Part shown: positions 9,307-17,287 of the stretch, piece after piece
Layout: every line of letters begins with the position of its first letter
Numbering within the stretch: position 1 is the stretch's first letter
From: Coprobacillaceae bacterium UN01-12pH3A
Lineage (GTDB): Bacteria > Bacillota_I > Bacilli_A > Erysipelotrichales > Coprobacillaceae
Direction: 5' to 3'
DNA: 64,000 nt
Assembly (NCBI GenBank): GCA_027676805.1
Contig: JAQENU010000011.1
Span: 1 to 64,000, forward strand
Program-made: the position numbers and the translations under genes
Notes under the pieces: model-generated
The model's database searches: none
What the model saw: the letters and a program-made list of their open reading frames with translations, nothing else
What the model was told of the DNA's origin: nothing

Positions 9307-9807
9307 TTTATCACCTAGGTTATTTTATGTTTTAGGCTTATAAGATATGTTAATTTATTCAAAACATAATTGAGAACAATATTTTATGCAACAAAGTAGT
9401 TAAGTAGGGCACTGAAGCATTGATTCCCAATAGAATAAATGCTACCATTATATAAAGACATATAATTACATTTATCTTAATAATTATATTACTAAACTAC
9501 ACACTATTAATAAAAAACAATATTAAGAATCAGCATTATCATATTTTTATTCTAGTACCTTATCATCCCATAATAATTTACCATTAATCTAATATTAATT
9601 AGTGTATGGCTAGCCTTATCTTAAACCTAATTATATCTGTTATTTGTATATCATAAGCAGCTTTCTACTCACTATAATCCCATTTAGTTATCATTATTAA
9701 TTTCCTTAGTTTTTAATATTCTATAAAACTAAAGTTAATTACTTATCTAAATAATGCATGAAGTTGATTGGAGAAGACTTTTAAAATATCTGAAAGACGG
9801 TGATATA
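9307..9807. other. AT-rich intergenic region upstream of a plus-strand operon
   Basis: About 500 nt of very AT-rich DNA. I see no open frame with a ribosome binding site, no clear hairpin with a T run and no confident promoter, though the promoter of the plus-strand operon must lie here. An in-frame ATG at 9754 would extend the first operon gene by 18 residues, but its upstream region lacks a ribosome binding site. Confidence 0.5.
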
Positions 9808-10638
9808 ATGAAACTAATAGTAAATCATTTCAAATTAATGATAATGAATAAGCGATTCACCTACGGTATAATTATTGCGATGTTATTCGCTTTTATATTC
9901 AACGTAGCTCAATATATTGAATATGGGGGAAATATTTCTCAAGCTGGTGGGGTATTTGAAACATCATTAGTTTTAGCACATTCCTTATACGGAAATCAAT
10001 TCTTAATAATTACCACTATCCCATTATTAATCACATTCTTTATAATTGATCCTATTTACAATGAAAAAGAACTCAATACAATTTTATATACAAAAATGGG
10101 AAAACATCAATTTCTAATTTCACGCCTTGTAAGTACTTTCCTATTATCTTTCTTACTCTATTTTTCTTTCTATGCAGTATTAGTTTTAACGAACAATATC
10201 ACATTTGGTACTCGATATTTAGGAACAGATACTTTTGCGAGCTATCACTTATCTATGCATAATCAATTTCATACTAAACGGGCAGTAACTACTTTAATTT
10301 TACCTTACTCCGTGATGACTCATCCAAGTTTTGTAAGTCTAGTTTACGGAGTACTAACCAGTCTTTATGCAGCAGCCATAGGCGTTTTCACCTATGGACT
10401 TTCATTAAATGTGAAACGATACTTACTGATATATATTATTCCCTTTGTTCTTGCTTATGTATATAGATTAATCTTCAGTGCATCATTTTTATTTGACTTC
10501 GCTATTGAGAATATCCTAATAGCTTGGTACAACTGTCTTTACCCTTATTGCTGGATAGGATTTGCTGTATGGTTTTTTTCACTGATATTACTAGGAATCT
10601 TATTTACCTATATATATACTAAAAGAAGTGAGGGATAA
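9808..10638 (+). CDS. ABC-2-type permease-like membrane protein
   Basis: This 276-residue protein has about six hydrophobic segments. The segment order (short cytoplasmic N-terminus, TM1, long first outer loop, then NEKELNTILYTKMGKHQFLISR on the cytoplasmic side, part quoted) resembles ABC-2 permeases that work with small ATPases. I chose the ATG at 9808, with GGTGAT just upstream. It is followed after 2 nt by another membrane protein and then by an ATPase, so it is probably one subunit of an ABC exporter. The substrate is unknown. Confidence 0.55.
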   Translation: MKLIVNHFKLMIMNKRFTYGIIIAMLFAFIFNVAQYIEYGGNISQAGGVFETSLVLAHSLYGNQFLIITTIPLLITFFIIDPIYNEKELNTILYTKMGKHQFLISRLVSTFLLSFLLYFSFYAVLVLTNNITFGTRYLGTDTFASYHLSMHNQFHTKRAVTTLILPYSVMTHPSFVSLVYGVLTSLYAAAIGVFTYGLSLNVKRYLLIYIIPFVLAYVYRLIFSASFLFDFAIENILIAWYNCLYPYCWIGFAVWFFSLILLGILFTYIYTKRSEG

Positions 10639-10640
10639 AC

Positions 10641-11288
10641 ATGAGGATTAGATATCGCTTAATATTTAATAAAAAAAATTTACAGTTATTATTATTCATT
10701 CCCATATTATTATTTTGTGGAAAAGTATTAATGCGATTAGATGGGGATGGTTATTATTCAATGGTTTATCTTCGATTCTTCTATAGTTTACTTTTAATTC
10801 CGATTCTATATTTTCATCATCTAAATGAAGAAATCTATTCCAATACATTTATCACTTCAAGAGAAACCAGCCCTTTAAAATACTATCTTCTTACCGATTT
10901 AATAATGGTTAGCTTTTATAGTATCTATATTACCTTAATTATATATATAATATCGGTTTTCGGATATCCATGGGAAAGTTGGAATCTCTTATACTTATTT
11001 GCAATGAGCATTGTCAGCGTATTTTTATACTTAGGTATCTATTACCTATGCAGATGTTTCCTAAAAAAGGAAATATGTTCTGTTCTTGTTTTAGTTTTAG
11101 GAGGAATATTAAGTTTTTTTGAAAATATCAATCTATTTATCCCTACCCCTAATGCTTTATTCAATATCCAGTTTATTGATATTATTTGGTGTAAAAATTG
11201 GTTATTTATATTTTTAGTACTATTATCAGTATGTATGATAGGAACCTTCATCTTCTACAAAATGAAAGGAAAGATTGTTTATGAATAA
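10641..11288 (+). CDS. Second membrane subunit of the unknown ABC system
   Basis: This is a 215-residue protein with about six hydrophobic segments and little soluble sequence. I recognise no family. It starts 2 nt after the previous permease gene and overlaps the ATPase start by 8 nt, so the three are translationally coupled. It is probably the partner half-permease, as in bacteriocin-immunity or antimicrobial-peptide exporters built from two different membrane subunits plus one ATPase. Confidence 0.5.
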   Translation: MRIRYRLIFNKKNLQLLLFIPILLFCGKVLMRLDGDGYYSMVYLRFFYSLLLIPILYFHHLNEEIYSNTFITSRETSPLKYYLLTDLIMVSFYSIYITLIIYIISVFGYPWESWNLLYLFAMSIVSVFLYLGIYYLCRCFLKKEICSVLVLVLGGILSFFENINLFIPTPNALFNIQFIDIIWCKNWLFIFLVLLSVCMIGTFIFYKMKGKIVYE

Positions 11289-11931
11289 ATTAGAAGTAAA
11301 AAGAGTATATAAACATTTCAAAAACAGAACTATCTTTGAAAATATTAATTTAGAATTTGAATCAGGTAAAATATATGGAATAGTTGGTCCAAACGGCTGT
11401 GGAAAATCAGTATTGTTTAAAATTTTATCCGGATTAATGCAACCTAACAGCGGTCAAATTCTTTATAATGAAAAAGAATTATATAAAGATATTCATATCT
11501 TACCATCTATTGGATTAGTTATTAATGACCCGCAATTTTATAATTACCTGTCCGGTTATGAAAATCTATATATACTAGCTTCAATAAAAAATCTTATCAG
11601 TGAACAAGATATAATCAATATATTGGAGAAGGTAGGGCTACAGAATGATAAAAGCAAAGTGAAAACTTATTCAACGGGGATGAAACAGCGTTTAGCTTTA
11701 GCACAGGCTATAATGGAAAATCCTGATGTACTTGTATTAGATGAGATTACAAATGGGATAGATAAAACTGGGTTAAATATGGTCTACGATTTATTAAAAC
11801 AAGAAAAAGAGAATGGAAAAATAATTATTATCACTTCTCACAGAATTCAAGATATAAAAGTCTTGTGTGATGAAGTGTATGAAATAGATAATTATGGAGT
11901 TGATCAAATTGAAAAAGACACTCTTGTTTAG
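11281..11931 (+). CDS. ABC transporter ATP-binding protein
   Basis: This 216-residue nucleotide-binding subunit shows Walker A GPNGCGKSVL, signature YSTGMKQRLALA, Walker B VLVLDEIT and a switch His in ITSHRIQD. It is short, as in exporters of the antimicrobial-peptide type. I chose the ATG at 11281, which has GAAAGGAAAG upstream. It overlaps the upstream membrane gene by 8 nt and the downstream gene by 38 nt. It should energise the two membrane subunits encoded just before it. Confidence 0.9.
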   Translation: MNKLEVKRVYKHFKNRTIFENINLEFESGKIYGIVGPNGCGKSVLFKILSGLMQPNSGQILYNEKELYKDIHILPSIGLVINDPQFYNYLSGYENLYILASIKNLISEQDIINILEKVGLQNDKSKVKTYSTGMKQRLALAQAIMENPDVLVLDEITNGIDKTGLNMVYDLLKQEKENGKIIIITSHRIQDIKVLCDEVYEIDNYGVDQIEKDTLV

Positions 11932-12778
11932 ATTGGGATTAATCTGTCTAACCATAGTTATCAGTATTTCCGGTTCTCTTATTTTAAAAGCAAATCGAAC
12001 GATTGAAACAGTTGATAGTATTTTAAACCAAGATTCTACAATTGTTGATTTTCAATTCTTTTACAGTAAAAGCATTTCATCTTATGGGCTATTAAACACT
12101 TATAACTTTAATGTTGGTTCTTTTGAAGAATTAGAAAAGGAAAGTGATTTGATTGTCGAGGTGAAGATGTCTCATCATGCACAGCCTGATTCTGTATTTA
12201 TCAGTGAGGTCCAAATAGAAAATATTTTTAAAGGAGCTTGTAGTTCTGAATCTTTATATGTATTTGAGCCTGTATCAATCAGAGATCCTCAGGGAATTGG
12301 TTTCAACGATAACTATATTAATAAATATGCTGAAAATCCTTTTTACCAACTCAGTATACCCACCAGCTGGTATATCCCCATGAAGAAAGATGAGCATTAT
12401 GTTCTATTTTTGCGACAAGCTGAAGGCTACGAAGGAAAAAACATATACAATTATGTTACTTTACCTTATAGTAAGGTTCCTATTAAAAAAGAAATTAATC
12501 AATATACTATAGATGTAAGTGATTTTATATTGATTATGCATTATAATACCTTTAAATCAGCCGACCTTATTTTTCCTAAAAACTGCATAACAGATGAGGA
12601 TTATTACAATCCGTACCTAGAAACCATTGAAAAGCAGACAAACGATTATACTTATGTAAAAGATACCTATTTAAAGATCATTGAAGAAACCTATCAAAAA
12701 TACTTAGAAAAGGATGTAAAATATAATGAAACAATTATCGATGATCAACACAACTTATATCAAGAGCTGTATAAATAA
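11894..12778 (+). CDS. Membrane-anchored extracytoplasmic protein of unknown function
   Basis: A 294-residue protein with one N-terminal hydrophobic anchor (about residues 10-31) and a large domain outside the membrane. I recognise no family. The outer domain has an ELEKESDLIVEVKM stretch and ends in a Tyr/Lys/Glu-rich helix. Its start lies 38 nt inside the ATPase gene. The start is uncertain because no good ribosome binding site is visible. Position suggests an accessory or substrate-sensing part of the ABC system. Confidence 0.55.
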   Translation: MELIKLKKTLLFRLGLICLTIVISISGSLILKANRTIETVDSILNQDSTIVDFQFFYSKSISSYGLLNTYNFNVGSFEELEKESDLIVEVKMSHHAQPDSVFISEVQIENIFKGACSSESLYVFEPVSIRDPQGIGFNDNYINKYAENPFYQLSIPTSWYIPMKKDEHYVLFLRQAEGYEGKNIYNYVTLPYSKVPIKKEINQYTIDVSDFILIMHYNTFKSADLIFPKNCITDEDYYNPYLETIEKQTNDYTYVKDTYLKIIEETYQKYLEKDVKYNETIIDDQHNLYQELYK

Positions 12779-13406
12779 AATTGATTTATTATTTATTTTA
12801 CTTTATTTAGGTATGATCTTCCTTTATCCAAAAGCACTTATCTATATTAAAAACATAGAATTTATTCGAGGATTTTATAGTATTGATAAGACAAACAATA
12901 TGTTATATATATCTTTGTTTATATGGATCATGTATAACCTTATTCCACTATTTTATTTATCTTTTTCTTTCTGTAAACATTTTGAATCAAGTTGCTATTA
13001 TTTTATACGTATAGAAAATAGAAGCAAATGGCTGTTAACCTATATTATAAAAGCATTATTTATTCTTGTTTTGTGTCAGTTATTAAAAACTCTATATTTG
13101 ACTTTCTATTTTAAACAACCAATAGCGATAAACCCTCTGATTTTTATAAGAGATACATTATATTTACTCTCTTTGTTCTCTCTTTATTTAATCGGTTTTG
13201 TCTATATGAAAAGAAATATATCTTTTGTTGTAGTCACAGTAGGATATATCCTATTATGTTTTATTGACTTAAGTATGCATGAATGGTTCTTACTTTCAAA
13301 TTTTCATTTAATAGAATTGATTATCTACCCATTAATTATTATTACCTGTTTTTATCTTGTGGTTCACTGTCTAAATTATCGACTAGATAAAATTGACTTA
13401 AGTTAA
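12726..13406 (+). CDS. Polytopic membrane protein of unknown function
   Basis: A 226-residue protein with about six hydrophobic segments. I recognise no family. It overlaps the preceding gene by 53 nt, an unusually long overlap, so the true start may be a later codon such as an ATG in the first 30 residues. Gene order suggests it belongs to the same ABC-associated cluster. Confidence 0.5.
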   Translation: MKQLSMINTTYIKSCINKIDLLFILLYLGMIFLYPKALIYIKNIEFIRGFYSIDKTNNMLYISLFIWIMYNLIPLFYLSFSFCKHFESSCYYFIRIENRSKWLLTYIIKALFILVLCQLLKTLYLTFYFKQPIAINPLIFIRDTLYLLSLFSLYLIGFVYMKRNISFVVVTVGYILLCFIDLSMHEWFLLSNFHLIELIIYPLIIITCFYLVVHCLNYRLDKIDLS

Positions 13407-13432
13407 ATTCAGTTAGAAAAAGGAGAAAGATT

Positions 13433-13867
13433 ATGACAAAGAAACTAATATTACTTTTTTTAGCACTATTTATTCTAGCAGGATGCAGCTCTCGGACAGA
13501 AATTATTAGCAGCCCATTAAATACTACTGTTTCAGCAATAAACAATTCAGAAGAGGCTTATGTTGAAATAGATAAAACAAAGCAAACCATTAAGTTACCA
13601 ATAGAATTAGACGTTACTTTAGACACCACAAATGACAAAATCAATATCAGTAATCCAAAAAGTGTTATTTATTCTACCCATAATGGAGGAGTATATGTCA
13701 TCGGTCTTTATGAAGAAAATAATAATTATTATTTAATTTCTTATGCCTATTCGTTATCTTCAACTCTAGACAAAATAGTGATACCAAAAGATACAACTAA
13801 TGTGAGTATTTATAAAGCCAACGATGAAGTTGTAACCCAAATAGAGAATATTGGTCTTAAAAGTTAA
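13433..13867 (+). CDS. Small lipoprotein of unknown function
   Basis: A 144-residue protein with a lipoprotein signal peptide: MTKKLILLFLALF followed by the lipobox LAGC, so Cys18 should be lipidated and the protein held on the outer face of the membrane. The mature part has no motif I recognise. An AAAGGAG site precedes the ATG. It is the last gene before a terminator, so it ends the plus-strand operon; immunity-type lipoproteins occupy such positions in bacteriocin-immunity operons, but that is only a suggestion. Confidence 0.7.
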   Translation: MTKKLILLFLALFILAGCSSRTEIISSPLNTTVSAINNSEEAYVEIDKTKQTIKLPIELDVTLDTTNDKINISNPKSVIYSTHNGGVYVIGLYEENNNYYLISYAYSLSSTLDKIVIPKDTTNVSIYKANDEVVTQIENIGLKS

Positions 13868-13901
13868 ATTCATCAAGAAAAGATAAATAATACTTAATGA
13901 T

Positions 13902-13937
13902 AGAAGAGTAGATATAATACATCTATTCTTCTTTTTT
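13902..13937 (+). terminator. Terminator of the plus-strand ABC cluster
   Basis: AGAAGAGTAGAT and ATCTATTCTTCT form a near-perfect 12-bp stem with a short loop, followed by TTTTTT. Confidence 0.85.
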
Positions 13938-13983
13938 CATTGATAATTTATCGTAATAAACTCTATATTCTCTATGCCTACAT

Positions 13984-14019
13984 ATAAAAAGCCAAAACAG
14001 GTGAACTCTCCTATTTTGA
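13984..14019 (-). terminator. Terminator of the TetR/ABC-2 operon
   Basis: On the minus strand CAAAATAGG pairs with CCTGTTTTG, followed by GCTTTTTAT, 10 nt past the permease stop. It faces the terminator of the converging operon. Confidence 0.75.
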
Positions 14020-14027
14020 CCTTTATA

Positions 14028-14825
14028 TTATAATGGTAAATCTCTTTTCTTAAAGCAAACTTGTGCAAAGACAACGGCCACTAAAGAAGCAGCAAACAAT
14101 GTAGCCATACCGATTATTGCAGACTGTTCAAATAACTGCAACCCTTTAGCATCAAATAACGTTAGTGGTGTCATATATTTTAAAAATTCCATTTTATCAC
14201 TTACCTGTGAAAGCATTTGAATAAGAATAGAAGCAATCCCGATTCCAGCGCCTATTCCAATTGAATACTTTGTTTCATTAAAGCAACATGCACATAGATA
14301 GCAGATAGAGGCAAAAAACAAATGCACACTAAGCAGTCCGAAATTTGTCATGAGAAACTTTGATATTTCTATGGTCTCGTCAAACAGCATCGTACTGCAT
14401 CCAATAATCAACAGCACCGCATAAAGTATCAGCCCTATCAACCCACTTAATAAAACTCCGAGCTGTGTCAGCATCACCTGTGTACGAGTATGCGGTGTTG
14501 CAAGCAAATAAGCCATAGATCCCTTATCAATATAGCGGCTCATTAAACGATGACACATAATTACAATATAGATAAACGGTATAACGATAAAAATAAATCC
14601 GTAAAGATAATTTGTAAGAAAGTCCAACAGTGTCAACCCCGGATCCGTCATTCCAAAGGCAGCAAAAATCTGTGGCATTGATTCTTTCATCGCATTTAAG
14701 CTTTCCCCTAATTTAGGATCATACATCGCTACAATGACTGATGTATACAGTGTAAGAACAGCAATAAATATTAGAAATATTTTATAGTTTATTTTCCACT
14801 CTTTTTTAAATAGAACCGTCAGCAT
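14028..14825 (-). CDS. ABC-2 family permease
   Basis: A 265-residue membrane protein with six hydrophobic segments. The N-terminus (LFKKEWKINYKIF) and the cytoplasmic element SMAYLLATPHTRTQVMLTQ are typical of ABC-2 permeases of the drug/antimicrobial export type. Its ATG overlaps the stop of the ATPase gene, so the two are coupled. With the ATPase and two TetR repressors it forms an inducible export unit; the inducer is unknown. Confidence 0.85.
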   Translation of the reverse strand: MLTVLFKKEWKINYKIFLIFIAVLTLYTSVIVAMYDPKLGESLNAMKESMPQIFAAFGMTDPGLTLLDFLTNYLYGFIFIVIPFIYIVIMCHRLMSRYIDKGSMAYLLATPHTRTQVMLTQLGVLLSGLIGLILYAVLLIIGCSTMLFDETIEISKFLMTNFGLLSVHLFFASICYLCACCFNETKYSIGIGAGIGIASILIQMLSQVSDKMEFLKYMTPLTLFDAKGLQLFEQSAIIGMATLFAASLVAVVFAQVCFKKRDLPL

Positions 14826-15706
14826 TATTGTTCACCTCCATAATAATGTAAAAACAATTCCTCTAAGGACTGCGGTCTAGCATTAAAATCCCGAATATCA
14901 TACTGACTTAAATCCTGCAATAATTCGTTGGTATGTCCTTTTAATGTTAGGATGACTTGTTTTTGATCTCTTTGACATGAGTCATATTGTTCTGCAAACT
15001 TGATTGCATCACTTTCTTTGTTAAAGTGAATTTCATAATGTTTCTGTCTATTCCTTTTCAAGTTGTCCATCGTTTCTGCTGCCACAATACTTCCTTCTTT
15101 AATCATCACTACCCGATCACATGTATGTTCTACTTCCTCAAAAATATGTGAGGACATCAGTATTGTTTTCCCTTCTTTTTTAGAACGCTGAATCAATTCA
15201 ACAAACTTATTTTGCATTAATGGATCCAAGCCGCTTGTCGGCTCATCTAATATTAAAATGGGTGAATCCTGCATAAAAGCAATAACTAATCCAATTTTTT
15301 GTTTCATTCCTTTTGACATTCGTTTCATCTTTCCGCGAGCATCTAATTCCAAGAATGTCATGAGCTCCTCAGCTTTTTTCATATCTTTGATATTTTTCAT
15401 CTGTGCTATGAATTTAATAAACTCAAATCCGGTCATTTCTTCCATAAAAGCAATTTCACCAGGCAAATAGCCTAATTCTTTTTGTACAAGATTAGCTTTT
15501 TCAAAACAATCCAACCCCAATATCTTGACTTCTCCATGGTCCGGCTTTATAAATCCCATCAATTGTCGAATCGTTGTTGTTTTCCCACTGCCATTAGGTC
15601 CTAAAAAGCCAAGTACCTCCCCTTTTTTAACTGTGAAACTTACATCAAAAATACCACGTTTATTCCCATAATCCTTTGTAATATGATTTATTTCAATAAC
15701 ATCCAT
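14825..15706 (-). CDS. ABC transporter ATPase (drug-export type)
   Basis: A 293-residue nucleotide-binding protein with Walker A GPNGSGKTTT, signature MSKGMKQKIGLV, Walker B ILILDEPTSGLDP and switch His in MSSHIFEEVEHTC. The extra C-terminal domain of about 80 residues is usual for exporters of this group. It overlaps the TetR gene upstream by 14 nt and the permease downstream by one base, so repressor, ATPase and permease form one operon. Confidence 0.93.
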   Translation of the reverse strand: MDVIEINHITKDYGNKRGIFDVSFTVKKGEVLGFLGPNGSGKTTTIRQLMGFIKPDHGEVKILGLDCFEKANLVQKELGYLPGEIAFMEEMTGFEFIKFIAQMKNIKDMKKAEELMTFLELDARGKMKRMSKGMKQKIGLVIAFMQDSPILILDEPTSGLDPLMQNKFVELIQRSKKEGKTILMSSHIFEEVEHTCDRVVMIKEGSIVAAETMDNLKRNRQKHYEIHFNKESDAIKFAEQYDSCQRDQKQVILTLKGHTNELLQDLSQYDIRDFNARPQSLEELFLHYYGGEQ

Positions 15707-16325
15707 CCTGATATTCCTCCTTATAAGCTAGTTTTTTCATCAATGCAAGCCATTCATTAAACGCTTTTTCCATCACTTCCAGGTTCAATGCTTCACCCGA
15801 TATTCGCATATCATGAACAAAGCCATCTGCCATCCATCGTATCATTTTATACACCCGATATGGCTCAATCCCTGCTTTGAACTTATACTCATCAATTTGT
15901 CCAAAATAAACACTGTATAAAAGATCCTCCTGCTGATTATTAAACGTATTAACCTGTTTAGCAACAACTTCTTTTTCCAAGTAAAATGCCCGCATGGCAA
16001 ACTCTAAAATAAAGGGATTCTTTTGCAAAGCTTTCACTTTATTACGAGCTGCATAACTCAAAATCTCAAAGAAATCGGTGAGCTCTTTTAATTGAATATC
16101 TACTATTTGCTCTTTCATCATCTCTGCTAAATAATAATAGATATATAAATACAATTCTTTTTTATTGCGAAAGTAATAAAAAAGCAAACCCTTTGAAATC
16201 CCAGCTTTACTGGCAATTAGATCAGCAGAAGCATTTTTATACTCATTCTTAGCAAATACTTCCATACCTGCATTTATGATACTTTGCTGCATAACTTTTG
16301 AAAGTGAATAGAATTTTTCATTCAT
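15693..16325 (-). CDS. TetR family regulator (copy 1, operon-proximal)
   Basis: A 210-residue repressor with an N-terminal helix-turn-helix, including ASADLIASKAGISKGLLFYYF at about residues 33-52 (part), followed by an all-helical ligand domain. It overlaps the downstream ATPase gene by 14 nt, so it probably controls its own operon. It is clearly paralogous to the next TetR gene upstream: both begin MN(E/D)KFYxLS and share the recognition helix and a PxxVYKM(I/L)RWMxDG-like motif. An upstream promoter block is also shared between the two. Confidence 0.9.
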   Translation of the reverse strand: MNEKFYSLSKVMQQSIINAGMEVFAKNEYKNASADLIASKAGISKGLLFYYFRNKKELYLYIYYYLAEMMKEQIVDIQLKELTDFFEILSYAARNKVKALQKNPFILEFAMRAFYLEKEVVAKQVNTFNNQQEDLLYSVYFGQIDEYKFKAGIEPYRVYKMIRWMADGFVHDMRISGEALNLEVMEKAFNEWLALMKKLAYKEEYQDGCY

Positions 16326-16380
16326 TTATCTTTTTCCTTTCATTATTTAACCTATTAGCTCTTAGTCACTTTCTATACTT

Positions 16381-16410
16381 AGAATACTCTCTTGACTATT
16401 TTTTACAACC
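16381..16410 (-). promoter_or_regulatory. Promoter/operator block of tetR copy 1
   Basis: On the minus strand GGTTGTAAAAAATAGTCAAG is followed by AGAGTATTCT, giving TTGTAA and TATTCT about 16-17 nt apart. The same block precedes the second tetR gene, so the two regulators may bind both sites. Confidence 0.55.
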
Positions 16411-16440
16411 TATCCGTCTGCTTTTATAAACTTACTGTTA

Positions 16441-17082
16441 TTATGTAGAATCAGTGTGATCAACTTGATATTCTTTTTTATATACTAGATACCTCATCAT
16501 ATCCATCCAGCTATTAAATTCTTCTAACATGGCATCAATATTAAATGTTTTTCCAGACATTTGTATATCATGGATATAGCCATCTCCCATCCACCTCAGC
16601 ATTTTGTAAATCTTAAACGGTTCAATTCCCGATTGGAACTTATCAGTATCAATATTTCTAAAATACATTTGATAGAGAGCTTCTTCTTGAGCTGTATTCA
16701 TTGTTTTTAAAGCATCTGATACTGCTTCCTGTTCAGAATAAAAAGCTCTCATTGCAAATTCCATAATATACGGATTTTTTTCCAGCATCTTCACTTTCCC
16801 TGTTCCAGCATATTTTAATAATTCAAAGAAATCAGTAATTTCCAAAAAATGGGTATCTGCAATCTTTTCTTTCATGATTTCCATCAGATAATTATAAACA
16901 TAGAGATATAATTCTTTTTTATTATGGAAATAGTAAAATAAAAGTCCTTTAGATATACCTGCTTTAACCGCTATCAGATCAGTTGAAGCTTTTTTATATT
17001 CATTTTTTCCAAACACTTCCATCGCTGCATTAATAATCCGCAATTGTTTTTCTTCTGAAAGGGTATAGAATTTATCGTTCAT
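16441..17082 (-). CDS. TetR family regulator (copy 2)
   Basis: A 213-residue paralogue of the neighbouring TetR with the same recognition region (ASTDLIAVKAGISKGLLFYY) and the same all-helical C-terminal domain. I chose the ATG at 17082, where the protein begins MNDKFYTLSEEKQ, matching the start of copy 1 (MNEKFYSLSKVMQ); an upstream ATG would add 19 residues not found in copy 1. AGAGAGGAAG lies upstream. It is separated from copy 1 by its own promoter-like block. The pair looks like a tandem duplication that kept both regulators. Confidence 0.88.
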   Translation of the reverse strand: MNDKFYTLSEEKQLRIINAAMEVFGKNEYKKASTDLIAVKAGISKGLLFYYFHNKKELYLYVYNYLMEIMKEKIADTHFLEITDFFELLKYAGTGKVKMLEKNPYIMEFAMRAFYSEQEAVSDALKTMNTAQEEALYQMYFRNIDTDKFQSGIEPFKIYKMLRWMGDGYIHDIQMSGKTFNIDAMLEEFNSWMDMMRYLVYKKEYQVDHTDST

Positions 17083-17158
17083 CTCATTTGCTTCCTCTCT
17101 TTTTAAACTTAATATTTTATTCCAGAAAACTGACTTCACCGGTCAATCCTTATCTTAA

Positions 17159-17187
17159 GAATACCGTATTGACTATTTTTTACAACC
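17159..17187 (-). promoter_or_regulatory. Promoter/operator block of tetR copy 2
   Basis: The minus strand reads GGTTGTAAAAAATAGTCAAT then ACGGTATTCTT, almost identical to the block before tetR copy 1. TTGTAA and TATTCT have promoter-like spacing; the conserved TAGTCAA between them is a candidate operator core. Confidence 0.55.
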
Positions 17188-17231
17188 CCCTCTGCTTTAA
17201 TTTCATCAGTTTTATTAATATGTAAAATTTA

Positions 17232-17270
17232 ATAAAAAAAAGAAGCTGCAATATCATAAGATATTACAAC
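17232..17270 (-). terminator. Terminator of the interrupted collagen-like gene
   Basis: On the minus strand GTAATATC and GATATTGC pair around TTAT, followed by AGCTTCTTTTTTTT. It marks the natural 3' end of the split gene. Confidence 0.8.
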
Positions 17271-17287
17271 TCCTTCGTACTTATTTA

